Origin: Bacillus ectoiniformans
GTDB taxonomy: Bacteria; Bacillota; Bacilli; Bacillales; Domibacillaceae
Assembly: GCF_016908875.1 (NCBI RefSeq)
Contig: NZ_JAFBES010000001.1
Coordinates: forward strand, 186,001-250,000
DNA length: 64,000 nucleotides
Direction: 5' to 3'
The translations under genes and the position numbers were made by a program. Positions 9,603-19,575 of the stretch are shown one piece after another (position 1 is the first letter of the stretch; every line of letters begins with the position of its first letter). Below the pieces are notes generated by a model. That model did no database searches. It was not told where the DNA came from and saw only the letters and a list, made by a program, of their open reading frames with translations.

Positions 9603-9633
9603 GGCCGGAGCCTTCAGGAGGCTCCGGCTTTTT
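9603..9633 (+). terminator. speA terminator
   Basis: GCCGGAGCC pairs with GGCTCCGGC around a short loop, followed by TTTTT. Confidence 0.9.
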
Positions 9634-9642
9634 CGAATATAA

Positions 9643-9670
9643 AAAAGCCGGCATGCAGCATGCCGGCTTT
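9643..9670 (-). terminator. SR1 terminator
   Basis: AAAGCCGGCATGC / GCATGCCGGCTTT is a near-perfect palindrome followed by six Ts on the minus strand. Confidence 0.9.
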
Positions 9671-9717
9671 GCTATCTATAAAAAGCAACATTTAAGATTA
9701 TGGATGAAGCGTATGGC

Positions 9718-9834
9718 TTAATCGTCTAAATCTGTTTCTTCTTCACAACCGCAATGAGAATATAGCGTCGTTACTTTTTCATCCTCAAAATGCTCCATTG
9801 TATCTAGGCAAGACTTACAAACGATTGTTCCCAT
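9718..9834 (-). CDS. SR1P-type GapA-binding small protein
   Basis: A 38-residue peptide gene inside the SR1 RNA. It begins MGTIVCKSC and continues with FEDEKVTTLY, the signature of the SR1P (GapA-stabilising) peptides of Bacillus. Four cysteines (6, 9, 28, 30) could bind a metal. AAGGAG is 9 bases before the ATG. In B. subtilis SR1P binds the glyceraldehyde-3-phosphate dehydrogenase GapA and promotes its partnership with RNase J1, whose gene rnjA lies 10 kb away here. Acidic C-terminus (EEETDLDD). Confidence 0.88.
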   Translation of the reverse strand: MGTIVCKSCLDTMEHFEDEKVTTLYSHCGCEEETDLDD

Positions 9835-9856
9835 TTCCAACATCTCCTTTTTTATT

Positions 9857-9871
9857 TTGTAAACGCTTTAT
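9857..9871 (-). promoter_or_regulatory. CcpA cre-like operator of SR1
   Basis: TTGTAAACGCTTTAT matches the cre consensus TGNAANCGNWNNCA at all but one fixed position (read as TGTAAACGCTTTA). It sits immediately downstream of the predicted transcription start, a position suited to repression. Confidence 0.7.
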
Positions 9872-9884
9872 CTATCATATATAG

Positions 9885-9913
9885 ATAATAATATAACACA
9901 TTATATTTATCAA
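9885..9913 (-). promoter_or_regulatory. SigA promoter of SR1
   Basis: On the minus strand: -35 TTGATA (9908-9913), 17-bp spacer, -10 TATTAT (9885-9890). Confidence 0.7.
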
Positions 9914-10012
9914 CCCTTAATTGTATGACACATTTAAATTTATTTGAGCGTTCACATATCTTTAACATTTATAAAAAACACAGGCGCATTTCTCGCACCC
10001 GTGTTCATCGTT

Positions 10013-10801
10013 TTATGGAGTTTGGATAGCTTTTGGATCAACAAATGTATACCCTTTGGCTCTCAAGCCACTGACAATTCCTTCTAAAGCTTCACTCGTC
10101 CACTTCTTATCATGCATCAGCAAGTTTGCTCCGTTGGTTAACAAAGGAGTGTTCACCATGATATTTGTTAAAGCTGCTGGCTCACGATACTCTTTATTAA
10201 AATCATAGCCGTACGTCCATTTCATGCTCGTCATTCCTTCTTGACGTGCTAGTTCATTAGAAACGGGCGTATTGCTTCCGTATGGAGCTCTAAAGAATCT
10301 AGGACGATTGCCTATAACCCCTTCAATAGCGTCATTGAGACTAAGGATCTCTTCCCTTTGCTTCTCTTCTGATAAAGTTTTCAAATCTGGATGGGAATGC
10401 GTATGGTTGCCAATTTCAAACCCCATGCCTGCTATTTCTTTCAGGATTTGTTTTTGCTCTTCACTCTCTAGAAAGATTCCATTTACAAAAAAGATCGCTT
10501 TGGCATCAAGTCCTTTTAATGTTTTAGCCATTTCCAGCGCATATTTGTCCGGTGCATCATCGATTGTCAGTAATGCAACCTTTGCAGGCGCGCCTCCAAT
10601 AGGTTCTACTGCAGAGGTTTGAGAATTGATTTTATATTCAGGAGCAATTGATTTAGACACCACTTCTTCGGCTTCCTTCGTTTCTGTCTCCTCCTTTTGG
10701 AGCGATTCAGTAGATTTCTTTGGTGGTTCATTTTTTGATTCAGGAGATTGAGCACAGCTAGTTAACATCATCATACACAGGATTATTACTATCTTTTTCA
10801 T
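10013..10801 (-). CDS. Polysaccharide deacetylase family lipoprotein
   Basis: Extracytoplasmic NodB-fold deacetylase anchored by lipid: signal MKKIVIILCMMMLTSC with lipobox Cys16, then a Lys/Glu-rich linker to about residue 70. Motif 1 is TIDDAP (Asp81/Asp82; usually TFDDGP), the metal His pair is NHTHSH (His133, His137), motif 3 RAPYGS (171-176) and motif 5 LLMHD (His230). All catalytic residues are in place, so it should remove N-acetyl groups from peptidoglycan or another surface glycan. Start moved to ATG 10801 because the longer frame hides the signal peptide. Confidence 0.87.
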   Translation of the reverse strand: MKKIVIILCMMMLTSCAQSPESKNEPPKKSTESLQKEETETKEAEEVVSKSIAPEYKINSQTSAVEPIGGAPAKVALLTIDDAPDKYALEMAKTLKGLDAKAIFFVNGIFLESEEQKQILKEIAGMGFEIGNHTHSHPDLKTLSEEKQREEILSLNDAIEGVIGNRPRFFRAPYGSNTPVSNELARQEGMTSMKWTYGYDFNKEYREPAALTNIMVNTPLLTNGANLLMHDKKWTSEALEGIVSGLRAKGYTFVDPKAIQTP

Positions 10802-10842
10802 AAGTACCCTCTTTCTGGATGTTTTCTCTAGTGTACCAAAAC

Positions 10843-11109
10843 TCACTTCAAGGCGAAAAGAAAAATGCTAGTCTCATTAAAAGCAGCTTCGACCAAAAAA
10901 TATAAGGTAGCACCGGCAACAGTAATCATTACACCATTCCGTTTGGATTGCAGGATTTTGAATGCCAGCAGTAAATTCAAATACAAAAACACACCAAATA
11001 ATAGCCAATGAAATTCCGTTGAATCTCCTCTCGACAGCCAGCCCGCAAGTGTAAAGAAACTCCAAAAGATCATTTGCAGAAGAAATGTTATATATAAGTT
11101 CATTTGCAC
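10843..11109 (-). CDS. Hypothetical three-helix membrane protein
   Basis: An 88-residue hydrophobic protein with about three membrane helices (residues 5-25, 32-52, 58-82). No family recognised. AAGAGC precedes the start. It lies 41 bases upstream of the deacetylase lipoprotein on the same strand and could share its transcript. A frame-shifted alternative of 81 residues on the same strand has fewer membrane-like features and was set aside. Confidence 0.55.
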   Translation of the reverse strand: MQMNLYITFLLQMIFWSFFTLAGWLSRGDSTEFHWLLFGVFLYLNLLLAFKILQSKRNGVMITVAGATLYFLVEAAFNETSIFLFALK

Positions 11110-11212
11110 CAGCTCTTTTCACTATAAACTGATACCATATATATGAAATAAATCCATTTGCTTTGCCTATTTTCTGTCATTCATAAACATTTCTTTTTGC
11201 CTCATTCCAAAT

Positions 11213-11238
11213 AAAAAAGACTGCCAAATGGCAGCCTT
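11213..11238 (-). terminator. pdh operon terminator
   Basis: GGCTGCCATTTGGCAGTC hairpin followed by TTTTTT on the minus strand, 14 bases after pdhD. Confidence 0.85.
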
Positions 11239-11251
11239 TTTAAATAAAACA

Positions 11252-12661
11252 TTATTTTACGATGTGGATAGGTGTTCCAAGAGCTACTTCCGCAGCTTCC
11301 ATAGAAATTTCTCCAAGAGTCGGGTGAGCGTGGATGGTCATAGCGATATCTTCCACAGTCATTCCTGCTTCAATAGCAAGACCAAGCTCTGCGATCATGT
11401 CAGAAGCGCCCGAACCGGCAATTTGAGCACCGATCAGCAAGCCATCTTCTTTACGAGTAATAAGCTTAACAAAACCGTCTGTGCTGTTCAATGCTAGTGC
11501 ACGTCCGTTTGCAGCGAACGGGAATTTAGCAGCGCCAAACTCAAGTCCTTCTTCTTTCGCTTGAGCTTCCGTATAGCCCACTGTAGCCAATTCTGGCTCA
11601 GTGAAACATACCGCAGGAATGCCAAGGTAATCGATCTCAGAACGCTCTCCAGCAATTGCTTCTGCAGCAATTTTTCCTTCGTAAGAAGCTTTATGCGCCA
11701 ATGGAGGACCTTCAACGATATCTCCAATTGCATAGATATTAGATACGCTTGTACGTGCTTGCTTGTCGATCTCGATTAAACCGCGCTCCGTCATTTTCAC
11801 GCCAGCTTGCTCAAGGCCAAGTTCGTCCGTATTCGGCTTGCGTCCTACAGTAACTAGTACGTAGTCAGCTTCTAATTTCTCTTCTTTTCCGCCTGCTTCA
11901 TATGTGACAACAACGCCATTATCCGTTTGTTCCGCTGATTTAGCCATTGCTTTCGTTACGATCTTCACGCCTTTTTTCTTTAAGCCGCGTTTAACAAGAG
12001 CAGTCATTTGCTTTTCAAAACCGCTAAGGATATCGTCCGCACCTTCAAGAATGGTGATTTCTGTTCCAAGGTTCGCATAGGCAGTAGAAAGTTCCGTACC
12101 GATATAGCCGCCTCCAACAACAATCATTTTGCCAGGTATTTCTTTAAGAGCTAGTGCGCCTGTAGAATCAATGATGCGCTCAGAGAACTTAAAGTTAGGG
12201 ATTTCAATTGGACGAGATCCCGTCGCGATAATCGCATCTTTAAACTTATACGTTTGAGCAGAGTTTTCATCCATTACGCGGATTGTGTTCGCATCAACGA
12301 AGTAAGCTTCTCCGCGAACGATCTCTACTTTATTACCTTTTAAAAGACCTTCAACGCCGCCAGTCAATTTCTTAACTACGCCAGCTTTCCATTCTTGAAC
12401 TTTCTCAAAGTTAACTGAAACATTTTCAGCCACAATACCCATGTCATCAGAATGCATTGCTTGCTCATAACGGTGGCCTGCTGTGATCAAGGCTTTAGAA
12501 GGAATACATCCCACGTTTAAACAAACGCCGCCTAGTTCGCCTTTTTCTACGATTGTTACTTTTTGTCCTAGTTGTGCAGCTCGGATTGCAGCTACATAAC
12601 CGCCAGGTCCAGCACCAATTACTATAGTATCTGTCTCGATTGGGAAATCTCCTACTACCAT
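11252..12661 (-). CDS. pdhD: Dihydrolipoyl dehydrogenase, E3 of pyruvate dehydrogenase
   Basis: FAD-dependent E3 that reoxidises the lipoyl groups of E2 with NAD+. N-terminal FAD motif GAGPGG (16-21), redox disulfide [13 protein letters not shown] (Cys47, Cys52), NAD motif [10 protein letters not shown], second FAD block YAIGDI, and the C-terminal HAHPTLGE with the catalytic His-Glu pair. The 469 residues are normal. Last gene of pdhABCD, 4 bases after pdhC. It probably also serves other 2-oxoacid complexes if no second E3 exists. Confidence 0.97.
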   Translation of the reverse strand: MVVGDFPIETDTIVIGAGPGGYVAAIRAAQLGQKVTIVEKGELGGVCLNVGCIPSKALITAGHRYEQAMHSDDMGIVAENVSVNFEKVQEWKAGVVKKLTGGVEGLLKGNKVEIVRGEAYFVDANTIRVMDENSAQTYKFKDAIIATGSRPIEIPNFKFSERIIDSTGALALKEIPGKMIVVGGGYIGTELSTAYANLGTEITILEGADDILSGFEKQMTALVKRGLKKKGVKIVTKAMAKSAEQTDNGVVVTYEAGGKEEKLEADYVLVTVGRKPNTDELGLEQAGVKMTERGLIEIDKQARTSVSNIYAIGDIVEGPPLAHKASYEGKIAAEAIAGERSEIDYLGIPAVCFTEPELATVGYTEAQAKEEGLEFGAAKFPFAANGRALALNSTDGFVKLITRKEDGLLIGAQIAGSGASDMIAELGLAIEAGMTVEDIAMTIHAHPTLGEISMEAAEVALGTPIHIVK

Positions 12662-12665
12662 TATA

Positions 12666-14033
12666 TTACGCCTCCATTAATAGTAATTCAGGGTCGTTCA
12701 ATAAGCGTTTAATATGATTTAACGCATTTTGAGCCGTAGCCCCATCAATCATACGGTGATCAAAGCTCAATGATAATGCTAACACAGGTGCAGCTACAAT
12801 TTCACCATTTTTTACTACAGGTTTTTCAGAAATTCTGCCAATTCCTAAAATAGCGACTTCTGGGTGGTTAATAACAGGTGTAAACCATTGTCCGCCAGCG
12901 GAACCGATGTTCGTGATCGTGCATGAAGCACCTTTCATTTCATCTGCTGCCAATTTGCCGTCGCGAGCTTTCCCTGCTAATTCATTAATTTCATTAGAAA
13001 TCGTGAACATGGACTTGCGATCTGCATTTTTAACAACAGGCACCATTAAGCCTTTGTCTGTATCTGCAGCAATTCCAATGTTGTAGTAATGCTTCTGGAT
13101 GATTTCGCCTGCTTCATCATCGATAGAAGTATTAAGAGCTGGATATTCACGAAGTGCGCTTGTTAAAGCTTTTACTACGTATGGAAGGAATGTCAGTTTG
13201 ACACCTTTTTCCGCAGCCACTTCTTTGAACTTTTTACGGTGCGCCCAAAGTTTAGTTACATCAATTTCATCCATTAATGTTACGTGAGGAGCTGTATGTT
13301 TAGAGTTAACCATTGCCTTAGCAATTGCTTTTCTCATACCGCTCATTTTCTCGCGAGTTTCTGGGTATTCACCTTCAGGCGGTGCCGCTTTCGCTGCCGC
13401 TGCTTTAGGTTCATTCGTTTCTGCTGCTTTTTCAGTCTTCGATTCAGCTGCTGGTGCTTCAGGAGCTTTTCCGCCGCCGGAAACAAATGCATCGATATCT
13501 TCTTTCAAGACACGGTCATTTTTTCCAGAACCAGATACTTGGCGAATATCCACGCCTTTTTCGCGAGCATATTTACGTACTGATGGCATCGCAACAATAC
13601 GGCGGTTAGGGTCAACATCTGCCTCTTGCACTTGTGGCTGTTCGCCGGCACCTGTTTCGCCTGCTGGCTTATCTTCAGGAGCTTGTTCTTTCTCTACATC
13701 TTGACCTGCTTCAAGAGTCGATTGAACTTGTGATTCCGTTTTTTCTTCATCACCGTGGTCGCCTTTAAATTTAAGGTCTTCATATCCCGGTGCATCAAAC
13801 TTAATAAGTACATCGCCCACTACCGCTACTGTACCTTCTTCAACAAGAATATCTTCAACCGTACCAGCTACAGGAGATGGAATTTCTACAACCGCTTTGT
13901 CGTTTTGTACTTCACAAAGCACATCGTCTTCTGCTACTTGATCGCCCGATTTAACAAACCACTTAACGATCTCGCCTTCGTGGATACCTTCACCAATGTC
14001 CGGTAATCTAAATTCGAATGCCAAAGTATTCAT
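12666..14033 (-). CDS. pdhC: Dihydrolipoamide acetyltransferase, E2 of pyruvate dehydrogenase
   Basis: Core of the complex; transfers the acetyl group to CoA. One lipoyl domain (about 4-80, lipoyl Lys46 in QNDKAVVE), an acidic Pro/Ala/Glu-rich linker, the E1/E3-binding domain (about 147-183, [12 protein letters not shown]), an Ala/Pro linker and the catalytic domain ending in FDHRMIDG (His426). The 455 residues fit the single-lipoyl type of Bacillus. TTAGGAGG before the start. A 103-bp spacer with a hairpin separates it from pdhB. Confidence 0.97.
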   Translation of the reverse strand: MNTLAFEFRLPDIGEGIHEGEIVKWFVKSGDQVAEDDVLCEVQNDKAVVEIPSPVAGTVEDILVEEGTVAVVGDVLIKFDAPGYEDLKFKGDHGDEEKTESQVQSTLEAGQDVEKEQAPEDKPAGETGAGEQPQVQEADVDPNRRIVAMPSVRKYAREKGVDIRQVSGSGKNDRVLKEDIDAFVSGGGKAPEAPAAESKTEKAAETNEPKAAAAKAAPPEGEYPETREKMSGMRKAIAKAMVNSKHTAPHVTLMDEIDVTKLWAHRKKFKEVAAEKGVKLTFLPYVVKALTSALREYPALNTSIDDEAGEIIQKHYYNIGIAADTDKGLMVPVVKNADRKSMFTISNEINELAGKARDGKLAADEMKGASCTITNIGSAGGQWFTPVINHPEVAILGIGRISEKPVVKNGEIVAAPVLALSLSFDHRMIDGATAQNALNHIKRLLNDPELLLMEA

Positions 14034-14089
14034 CCTCCTAAAAAATAATTATAAATATATGATCAAAATGATTTTAATTATGGAAAAAG

Positions 14090-14122
14090 ACCAGGAAAGC
14101 CGGATTAATCCGACTCTCCATG
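14090..14122 (-). other. Hairpin in the pdhB-pdhC spacer
   Basis: AGTCGGATTAATCCGGCT forms a short palindromic stem inside the 103-bp spacer, with a T-rich stretch about ten bases further on. It is not an ideal terminator; it could be a processing or stability element in the operon mRNA. Confidence 0.4.
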
Positions 14123-14136
14123 GCAGTTTAATTCAA

Positions 14137-15114
14137 TTAAAATTCAAGTACTTTTTTCGCTGTTTCTTTTACGTCTTTATAGTTAGGCAGCCAGATTGGT
14201 TCTGCTTGTGAGAATGGGAATACTGTATCTGCTGCTGCTACACGCAATACTGGTGCTTCAAGGCTTAAGATCGCACGGTCGTTGATTTCAGCTACTACGT
14301 TCGCTGCAATACCTGCTTGTTTTTGCGCTTCTTGAACAACAATGGCGCGGCCTGTTTTTTCAACAGATGCGATGATTGTTTCAATATCAAGCGGCTGTAC
14401 AGTACGCAAATCTACTACTTCTACAGAGTGGCCTTCTTTTTCCAACTCTTCCGCAGCTTTAATGGATTCATGCACCATTGCTCCGTAAGTAATAATAGAT
14501 AAGTCTGTTCCTTCACGCTTTACTTCTGCTTTGCCTAGTGGAATTGTATACTCTTCCTCAGGCACTTCTTGTCTGAATGAACGGTATAATTTCATATGCT
14601 CTAAGAAAATAACCGGGTCATTGTCACGAATAGAAGCGATCAATAAACCTTTCGCATCGTAAGGAGTTGAAGGGATAACCACTTTCAGTCCAGGCTGCTG
14701 GGCAACAAGTCCTTCTAAGCTGTCCGCGTGAAGTTCAGGTGTGTGAACACCGCCTCCAAATGGTGAGCGGATTGTTACAGGCGCGGAATATGTTCCGCCT
14801 GAACGGTAACGCATACGTGCCAGCTGGCCGCTGACAGAGTCCATTACTTCAAATACGAAGCCAAAGAATTGAATCTCAGGAACTGGGCGAAATCCTTCAA
14901 GAGCAAGTCCAACCGCAAGTCCGCCGATACCGGATTCAGCAAGCGGTGTATCAAACACTCTATCTTCACCGAATTCTTTTTGAAGTCCTTCCGTCGCACG
15001 GAAAACCCCACCGTTTACTCCCACGTCTTCACCAAAGACCAATACATTCTCATCGTTCTTTAGTTCAGTGCGCAGAGCATCCGTAATTGCTTGGATCATA
15101 GTCATTTGCGCCAT
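14137..15114 (-). CDS. pdhB: Pyruvate dehydrogenase E1 component, beta subunit
   Basis: Transketolase-like beta subunit of the thiamine-diphosphate E1 heterotetramer. [15 protein letters not shown] start, [15 protein letters not shown] with the TPP-activating Glu, the [16 protein letters not shown] region and the C-terminal transketolase domain ([19 protein letters not shown]). 325 residues, standard. It follows pdhA after 3 bases, so the two subunits are translationally coupled. Confidence 0.97.
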   Translation of the reverse strand: MAQMTMIQAITDALRTELKNDENVLVFGEDVGVNGGVFRATEGLQKEFGEDRVFDTPLAESGIGGLAVGLALEGFRPVPEIQFFGFVFEVMDSVSGQLARMRYRSGGTYSAPVTIRSPFGGGVHTPELHADSLEGLVAQQPGLKVVIPSTPYDAKGLLIASIRDNDPVIFLEHMKLYRSFRQEVPEEEYTIPLGKAEVKREGTDLSIITYGAMVHESIKAAEELEKEGHSVEVVDLRTVQPLDIETIIASVEKTGRAIVVQEAQKQAGIAANVVAEINDRAILSLEAPVLRVAAADTVFPFSQAEPIWLPNYKDVKETAKKVLEF

Positions 15115-15117
15115 GGC

Positions 15118-16631
<1,514 letters not shown>

Positions 16632-16667
16632 AAAAAAACCATGAATTGGATTCCTTCATGGTTTTCA
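16632..16667 (-). terminator. ykyA terminator
   Basis: AAAACCATGAA pairs with TTCATGGTTTT around a 7- to 9-base loop, followed by a T-run on the minus strand, 11 bases after the ykyA stop. Confidence 0.9.
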
Positions 16668-16677
16668 GTCAGACCAT

Positions 16678-17304
16678 TTACTTCTCCACATATAATACTT
16701 TCTTTTGTTCATTAAACTCTTTTGTGAGCTTATTAAATGTTTTATGCGCGGCTTGTAGATCTTTATTCTTTTCATTAAGCTTAGCAATGTAACTTTTCAC
16801 TTGCTTGAATTTCGTGTCTTTTTGTTGAAGAGCATCATATAATGCTAAATTAATTTCAGTTGTTTCTGCATATAGCTGTGTAATCTCTTTATGAGCTTTA
16901 TTCCTCTCTGCCATGTGTTTCTGCATTTGATTTAGCCGCTTCTTTAAAGCCGAATCTTCAATGTCTGGTACGACCTCTTTCAACTCTGCAAATTCCTTAG
17001 CAGCTTGATCCATCGCTTGCTGCTCATCCTTCATTTTTTCTTGACGCTCCGTTACATTTTCTCTTCCCTTTTTCGCTGCTTCCTTCAATTGATCCGTACT
17101 GTCAGCATCTATTCTCATTAGTTCTTCAAAAATGCCCTTTTCCTTTGATTCTAACTTAGACATGGAGATTTGAGTATGTACCCTTTGTTCTTCTGCTGAT
17201 CGGGTCTTTTCAATGATTTCTTTCGCCTTTTCCTCCGGGGTTCCTCCACAGCCCGCTAAGAGAAAAATCCCGAATCCTAAAGTGACTCTTACTATCTTCT
17301 TCAC
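16678..17304 (-). CDS. ykyA: YkyA family coiled-coil lipoprotein
   Basis: Secreted lipid-anchored protein: MKKIVRVTLGFGIFLLAGCGG with lipobox LAGC (Cys19), then about 185 residues almost wholly alpha-helical and rich in Lys, Glu and Gln, with clear heptads (coiled coil). It belongs to the YkyA/YkyB-unrelated lipoprotein family next to pdhA in Bacillus. The function is unknown; an envelope structural or binding role is the cautious reading. Divergent from def. Confidence 0.87.
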   Translation of the reverse strand: MKKIVRVTLGFGIFLLAGCGGTPEEKAKEIIEKTRSAEEQRVHTQISMSKLESKEKGIFEELMRIDADSTDQLKEAAKKGRENVTERQEKMKDEQQAMDQAAKEFAELKEVVPDIEDSALKKRLNQMQKHMAERNKAHKEITQLYAETTEINLALYDALQQKDTKFKQVKSYIAKLNEKNKDLQAAHKTFNKLTKEFNEQKKVLYVEK

Positions 17305-17475
17305 TGCTTCCCCTCCCTACTCACTTTATCTATGTATATTTTTCATTAAATTCAATATATTTTTTAAATAACCTGATTTTACCTCATTAAAACCAAATGT
17401 TATTCATACGTTAACTTTTCTTGTGTTCTTTGGTAGACTAGGTGTATGAATTGACGTTAGAAAGAAGGTATACAT

Positions 17476-18030
17476 ATGATCACAATGAATGAGATCGTTC
17501 GCGAGGGTCATCCCGTTCTTCGCATGAAGGCTGAAGAAGTAAAGCTTCCGCCTAGTGAAGAAGATAAAGAAATACTTAGCGGTTTAATGGAATATGTTCA
17601 AAATAGTCAAGATCCTGCTATAGCAGGAAAATATCAGCTTCGGCCCGGTGTAGGCCTTGCCGCTCCTCAAATAGGAATAGCGAAGCGAATGATTGCCGTG
17701 CAAGTAAATGATGAAGAAGGAAAACAATGGAGTTACGCTCTATATAACCCTAAAGTTGTCAGCCATTCAGTGGAGATGGCGTATTTAACGACAGGTGAAG
17801 GCTGCCTGTCCGTCGATCGAGATGTACCTGGCTATGTACATCGTTATGCCCGCATAACAGTAAAAGGCACGACACTCGAAGGAGAAGAAGTAAAGCTCCG
17901 TCTCAAAGGAATGCCTGCGATTGTTTTTCAGCATGAAATCGATCATTTAAACGGTGTCATGTTCTATGATCATATCGATCATAATCAGCCTTTCAAAATA
18001 TTAGATGGTGCCATCGCTATTGAGCGATAA
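17476..18030 (+). CDS. def: Peptide deformylase
   Basis: Removes the formyl group from new N-terminal methionines. Motif 1 [10 protein letters not shown] (58-67), motif 2 EGCLSV with metal ligand Cys110, motif 3 HEIDH with His153 and His157. The 184-residue size and the internal insertion ([16 protein letters not shown]) mark it as the Gram-positive type 2 enzyme, equivalent to YkrB (DefB). AAAGAAGG before ATG. Cytosolic, metal (Fe/Ni/Zn) dependent. Confidence 0.96.
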   Translation: MITMNEIVREGHPVLRMKAEEVKLPPSEEDKEILSGLMEYVQNSQDPAIAGKYQLRPGVGLAAPQIGIAKRMIAVQVNDEEGKQWSYALYNPKVVSHSVEMAYLTTGEGCLSVDRDVPGYVHRYARITVKGTTLEGEEVKLRLKGMPAIVFQHEIDHLNGVMFYDHIDHNQPFKILDGAIAIER

Positions 18031-18059
18031 AAAAACAAGCCCGGGGGCTTGTTTTTTTG
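18028..18059. terminator. Bidirectional terminator between def and ykrA
   Basis: AAACAAGCCC pairs with GGGCTTGTTT with A- and T-runs flanking; it lies between two convergent genes. Confidence 0.9.
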
Positions 18060-18060
18060 T

Positions 18061-18831
18061 TTAAATCAGTCCTAATTTTTTCAGTCCATTATAGATCCCA
18101 TCTTCTTCTACATCGTCTGTTACGAGGTCCGCGCATTTCTTCACTTCAGGCAATGCATTGCCCATCGCTACTCCAGTGCCTACCATTTGAAGCATTTCTC
18201 TATCATTTAATCCGTCTCCAAATGCATAGACATTTTCAATGTCAAAATCGAGACGTTCCATCATCTTCTTAATCCCTTCCGCTTTTGAACCTCCTGCAGG
18301 TAAAATATCGACCGAGTATTTATGCCAGCGGATAAAGGTGAATTCAGGATAGTTCTCTCTATAATAATCCTCATCTTTTTCTTCACAAAAGACTAAAGAC
18401 TGGTACAATTCACTCTCTTTATAGAATTCGTCATGCTGGTCTGGATAGTTAAATTTAAGCGAACGCAGACTTTCTTCTATATGAGCATGATCTTTATGAC
18501 TTGCTTTCATCGTTGCTTCATTCATGTAGACTAATGGATGCTGTTTTTTCTTGGCTTCTCCTGCTAGCTTTTCGAGCGGTGCAACTGCCAGTGGATTTAA
18601 ATAAATAACCTCATCTTCAAAGACTACGTACTGCCCGTTGAAACTGACAAACGAATGGATATCGAGCTCTTTTCTTAAGTCTTCATACATAAAAGGGGCT
18701 CGCCCTGTGGCAATCGCTGTGTAAACACCCTTCTCTCTTAGAAGCTGCAAGGCTTCTTTTGTTTTCTCAGGAAGTCGTTTGTCACGATCATAAAGCGTTC
18801 CGTCTATATCAAAAAAGACTAATTTTTTCAT
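18061..18831 (-). CDS. ykrA: Cof-type HAD-IIB family hydrolase YkrA
   Basis: Haloacid-dehalogenase phosphatase of the Cof/YidA type. Motif I is FFDIDGTLYDRD at the N-terminus (nucleophile Asp8), motif II IATGRAP, motif III Lys in the KAEGIKKMMERL region and motif IV AFGDGLNDREML; the type IIB cap lies between about residues 85 and 185. 256 residues. Substrate is probably a sugar phosphate or a flavin/cofactor phosphate and cannot be told from sequence. Same position as B. subtilis ykrA. Confidence 0.92.
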   Translation of the reverse strand: MKKLVFFDIDGTLYDRDKRLPEKTKEALQLLREKGVYTAIATGRAPFMYEDLRKELDIHSFVSFNGQYVVFEDEVIYLNPLAVAPLEKLAGEAKKKQHPLVYMNEATMKASHKDHAHIEESLRSLKFNYPDQHDEFYKESELYQSLVFCEEKDEDYYRENYPEFTFIRWHKYSVDILPAGGSKAEGIKKMMERLDFDIENVYAFGDGLNDREMLQMVGTGVAMGNALPEVKKCADLVTDDVEEDGIYNGLKKLGLI

Positions 18832-19005
18832 TTGTTTGTCTCCTCATTATCTAATTGGATTCGAGTTCAAATTATCCGAGATGACAGCAAAAGTCAAATC
18901 ATCTGTTCACTATCCTTTTATGCAGTTTCCATAAAAACCCACAAATAAAACAGAGCTTCATTCTGCATACTATAAACAGAAATCAGTACGCCAATGGACA
19001 GGCGC

Positions 19006-19034
19006 TTTATATTTAGACAAACCTGTGATAAAAT
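19006..19034 (+). promoter_or_regulatory. Promoter candidate for the 23-codon peptide gene
   Basis: TTTATA (19006-19011), 17-bp spacer, TAAAAT (19029-19034), ending 7 bases before the ribosome binding site. Confidence 0.4.
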
Positions 19035-19055
19035 AAAAGCAAGGAGTGATCCACT

Positions 19056-19127
19056 ATGTTGAAAAAGCTGAGAAAAAAGCTCAAAAGACAGTGGAGAGAT
19101 ATGCTCAGAAGAAAATCAATCGCATAA
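19056..19127 (+). CDS. Tiny strongly cationic peptide gene (23 aa)
   Basis: A 23-codon frame with AAGGAG 9 bases before the ATG, a possible promoter in front and a terminator 10 bases behind, so it looks like a complete miniature gene. The product is very basic (11 Lys/Arg of 23; opening MLKKLRKKLKRQW) and would form an amphipathic helix. No family is recognised. It may be a regulatory microprotein, or a membrane- or RNA-binding peptide; the ORF could also be incidental inside a small RNA. Confidence 0.6.
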   Translation: MLKKLRKKLKRQWRDMLRRKSIA

Positions 19128-19137
19128 TAAAGAATGG

Positions 19138-19171
19138 TTGAGCCCTTCCTTTATGAAGGGCTGTCTTTGTG
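19138..19171 (+). terminator. Terminator of the 23-codon gene
   Basis: AGCCCTTC pairs with GAAGGGCT around CTTTAT, followed by an imperfect T-run (GTCTTTGTG). Confidence 0.75.
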
Positions 19172-19261
19172 TATAAATCCAAAAATAGTTTATACTAGTT
19201 TAAAATGAGCTAAGATTAGGGAATCTAAAATAATGAAAATTTTTCCCTTTATCTATATAAT
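19167..19261 (+). promoter_or_regulatory. Promoter candidates for rpoY-rnjA
   Basis: Two possible SigA promoters: TTGTGT, 18 bp, TATACT (19167-19196), and ATGAAA, 17 bp, TATAAT (19233-19261). Either leaves a leader of about 100-160 nt. Confidence 0.45.
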
Positions 19262-19290
19262 GAAAACATGAATAAATGAACCGTTAGAAG

Positions 19291-19329
19291 AACTGTTAAG
19301 CTAAATGTACGTATTTAGTTTGCACAGTT
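19291..19329 (+). other. Inverted repeat in the rpoY-rnjA leader
   Basis: AACTGT...ACAGTT and, inside it, CTAAAT...ATTTAG form a two-part stem about 30 bases before the rpoY start. It has no T-run, so it is not a terminator; a stabilising or autoregulatory leader structure is possible. Confidence 0.45.
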
Positions 19330-19361
19330 TAGATATATAACTCGGATAAGGAGAGAATTAA

Positions 19362-19571
19362 ATGATTTTTAAAGTGTATTACCAAGAGAAGAAAAACGAA
19401 GTTCCTGTACGTGAAAACACAAGAGTACTTTATACTGAAGCCGGGTCTGAGCGTGAAGTCCGCCATGCCCTAAAAAGCCGCCCATACAATATTGAGTTCG
19501 TTCAAAAAGTTGCTAACTCATTCTTAGAGTACGAAAAGCAGTCTCCGAACTACAAAGTGGAGCAGCTGTAA
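19362..19571 (+). CDS. rpoY: RNA polymerase epsilon subunit (RpoY, YkzG)
   Basis: A 69-residue accessory subunit of Firmicute RNA polymerase. It starts [19 protein letters not shown] and carries the conserved [20 protein letters not shown] block. AAGGAGAG before ATG. It lies 4 bases before rnjA on the same strand, the arrangement conserved across Bacilli, and the two are surely co-transcribed. Confidence 0.95.
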   Translation: MIFKVYYQEKKNEVPVRENTRVLYTEAGSEREVRHALKSRPYNIEFVQKVANSFLEYEKQSPNYKVEQL

Positions 19572-19575
19572 TAGT

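Larger units (their letters stand above)
9641..9878 (-). ncRNA. SR1 dual-function small RNA
   Basis: A separate transcription unit on the minus strand between speA and the pdh operon, where SR1 lies in B. subtilis. Seen directly: TTGATA, 17-bp spacer and TATTAT; a cre-like site just downstream; an AAGGAG-led 38-codon frame; and a terminator hairpin with T-run. The predicted RNA is about 238 nt; B. subtilis SR1 is 205 nt. In B. subtilis, SR1 pairs with ahrC mRNA and also encodes the GapA-binding peptide SR1P, and it is repressed under glycolytic conditions by CcpN and CcpA. Function here is inferred from synteny and the peptide. Confidence 0.82.

Noticed and set aside
13284-13583. 99-codon plus-strand frame rich in Phe, Arg and Cys
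   Set aside because: It is the antisense shadow of the Ala/Pro/Lys-rich linker of pdhC and has no ribosome binding site.
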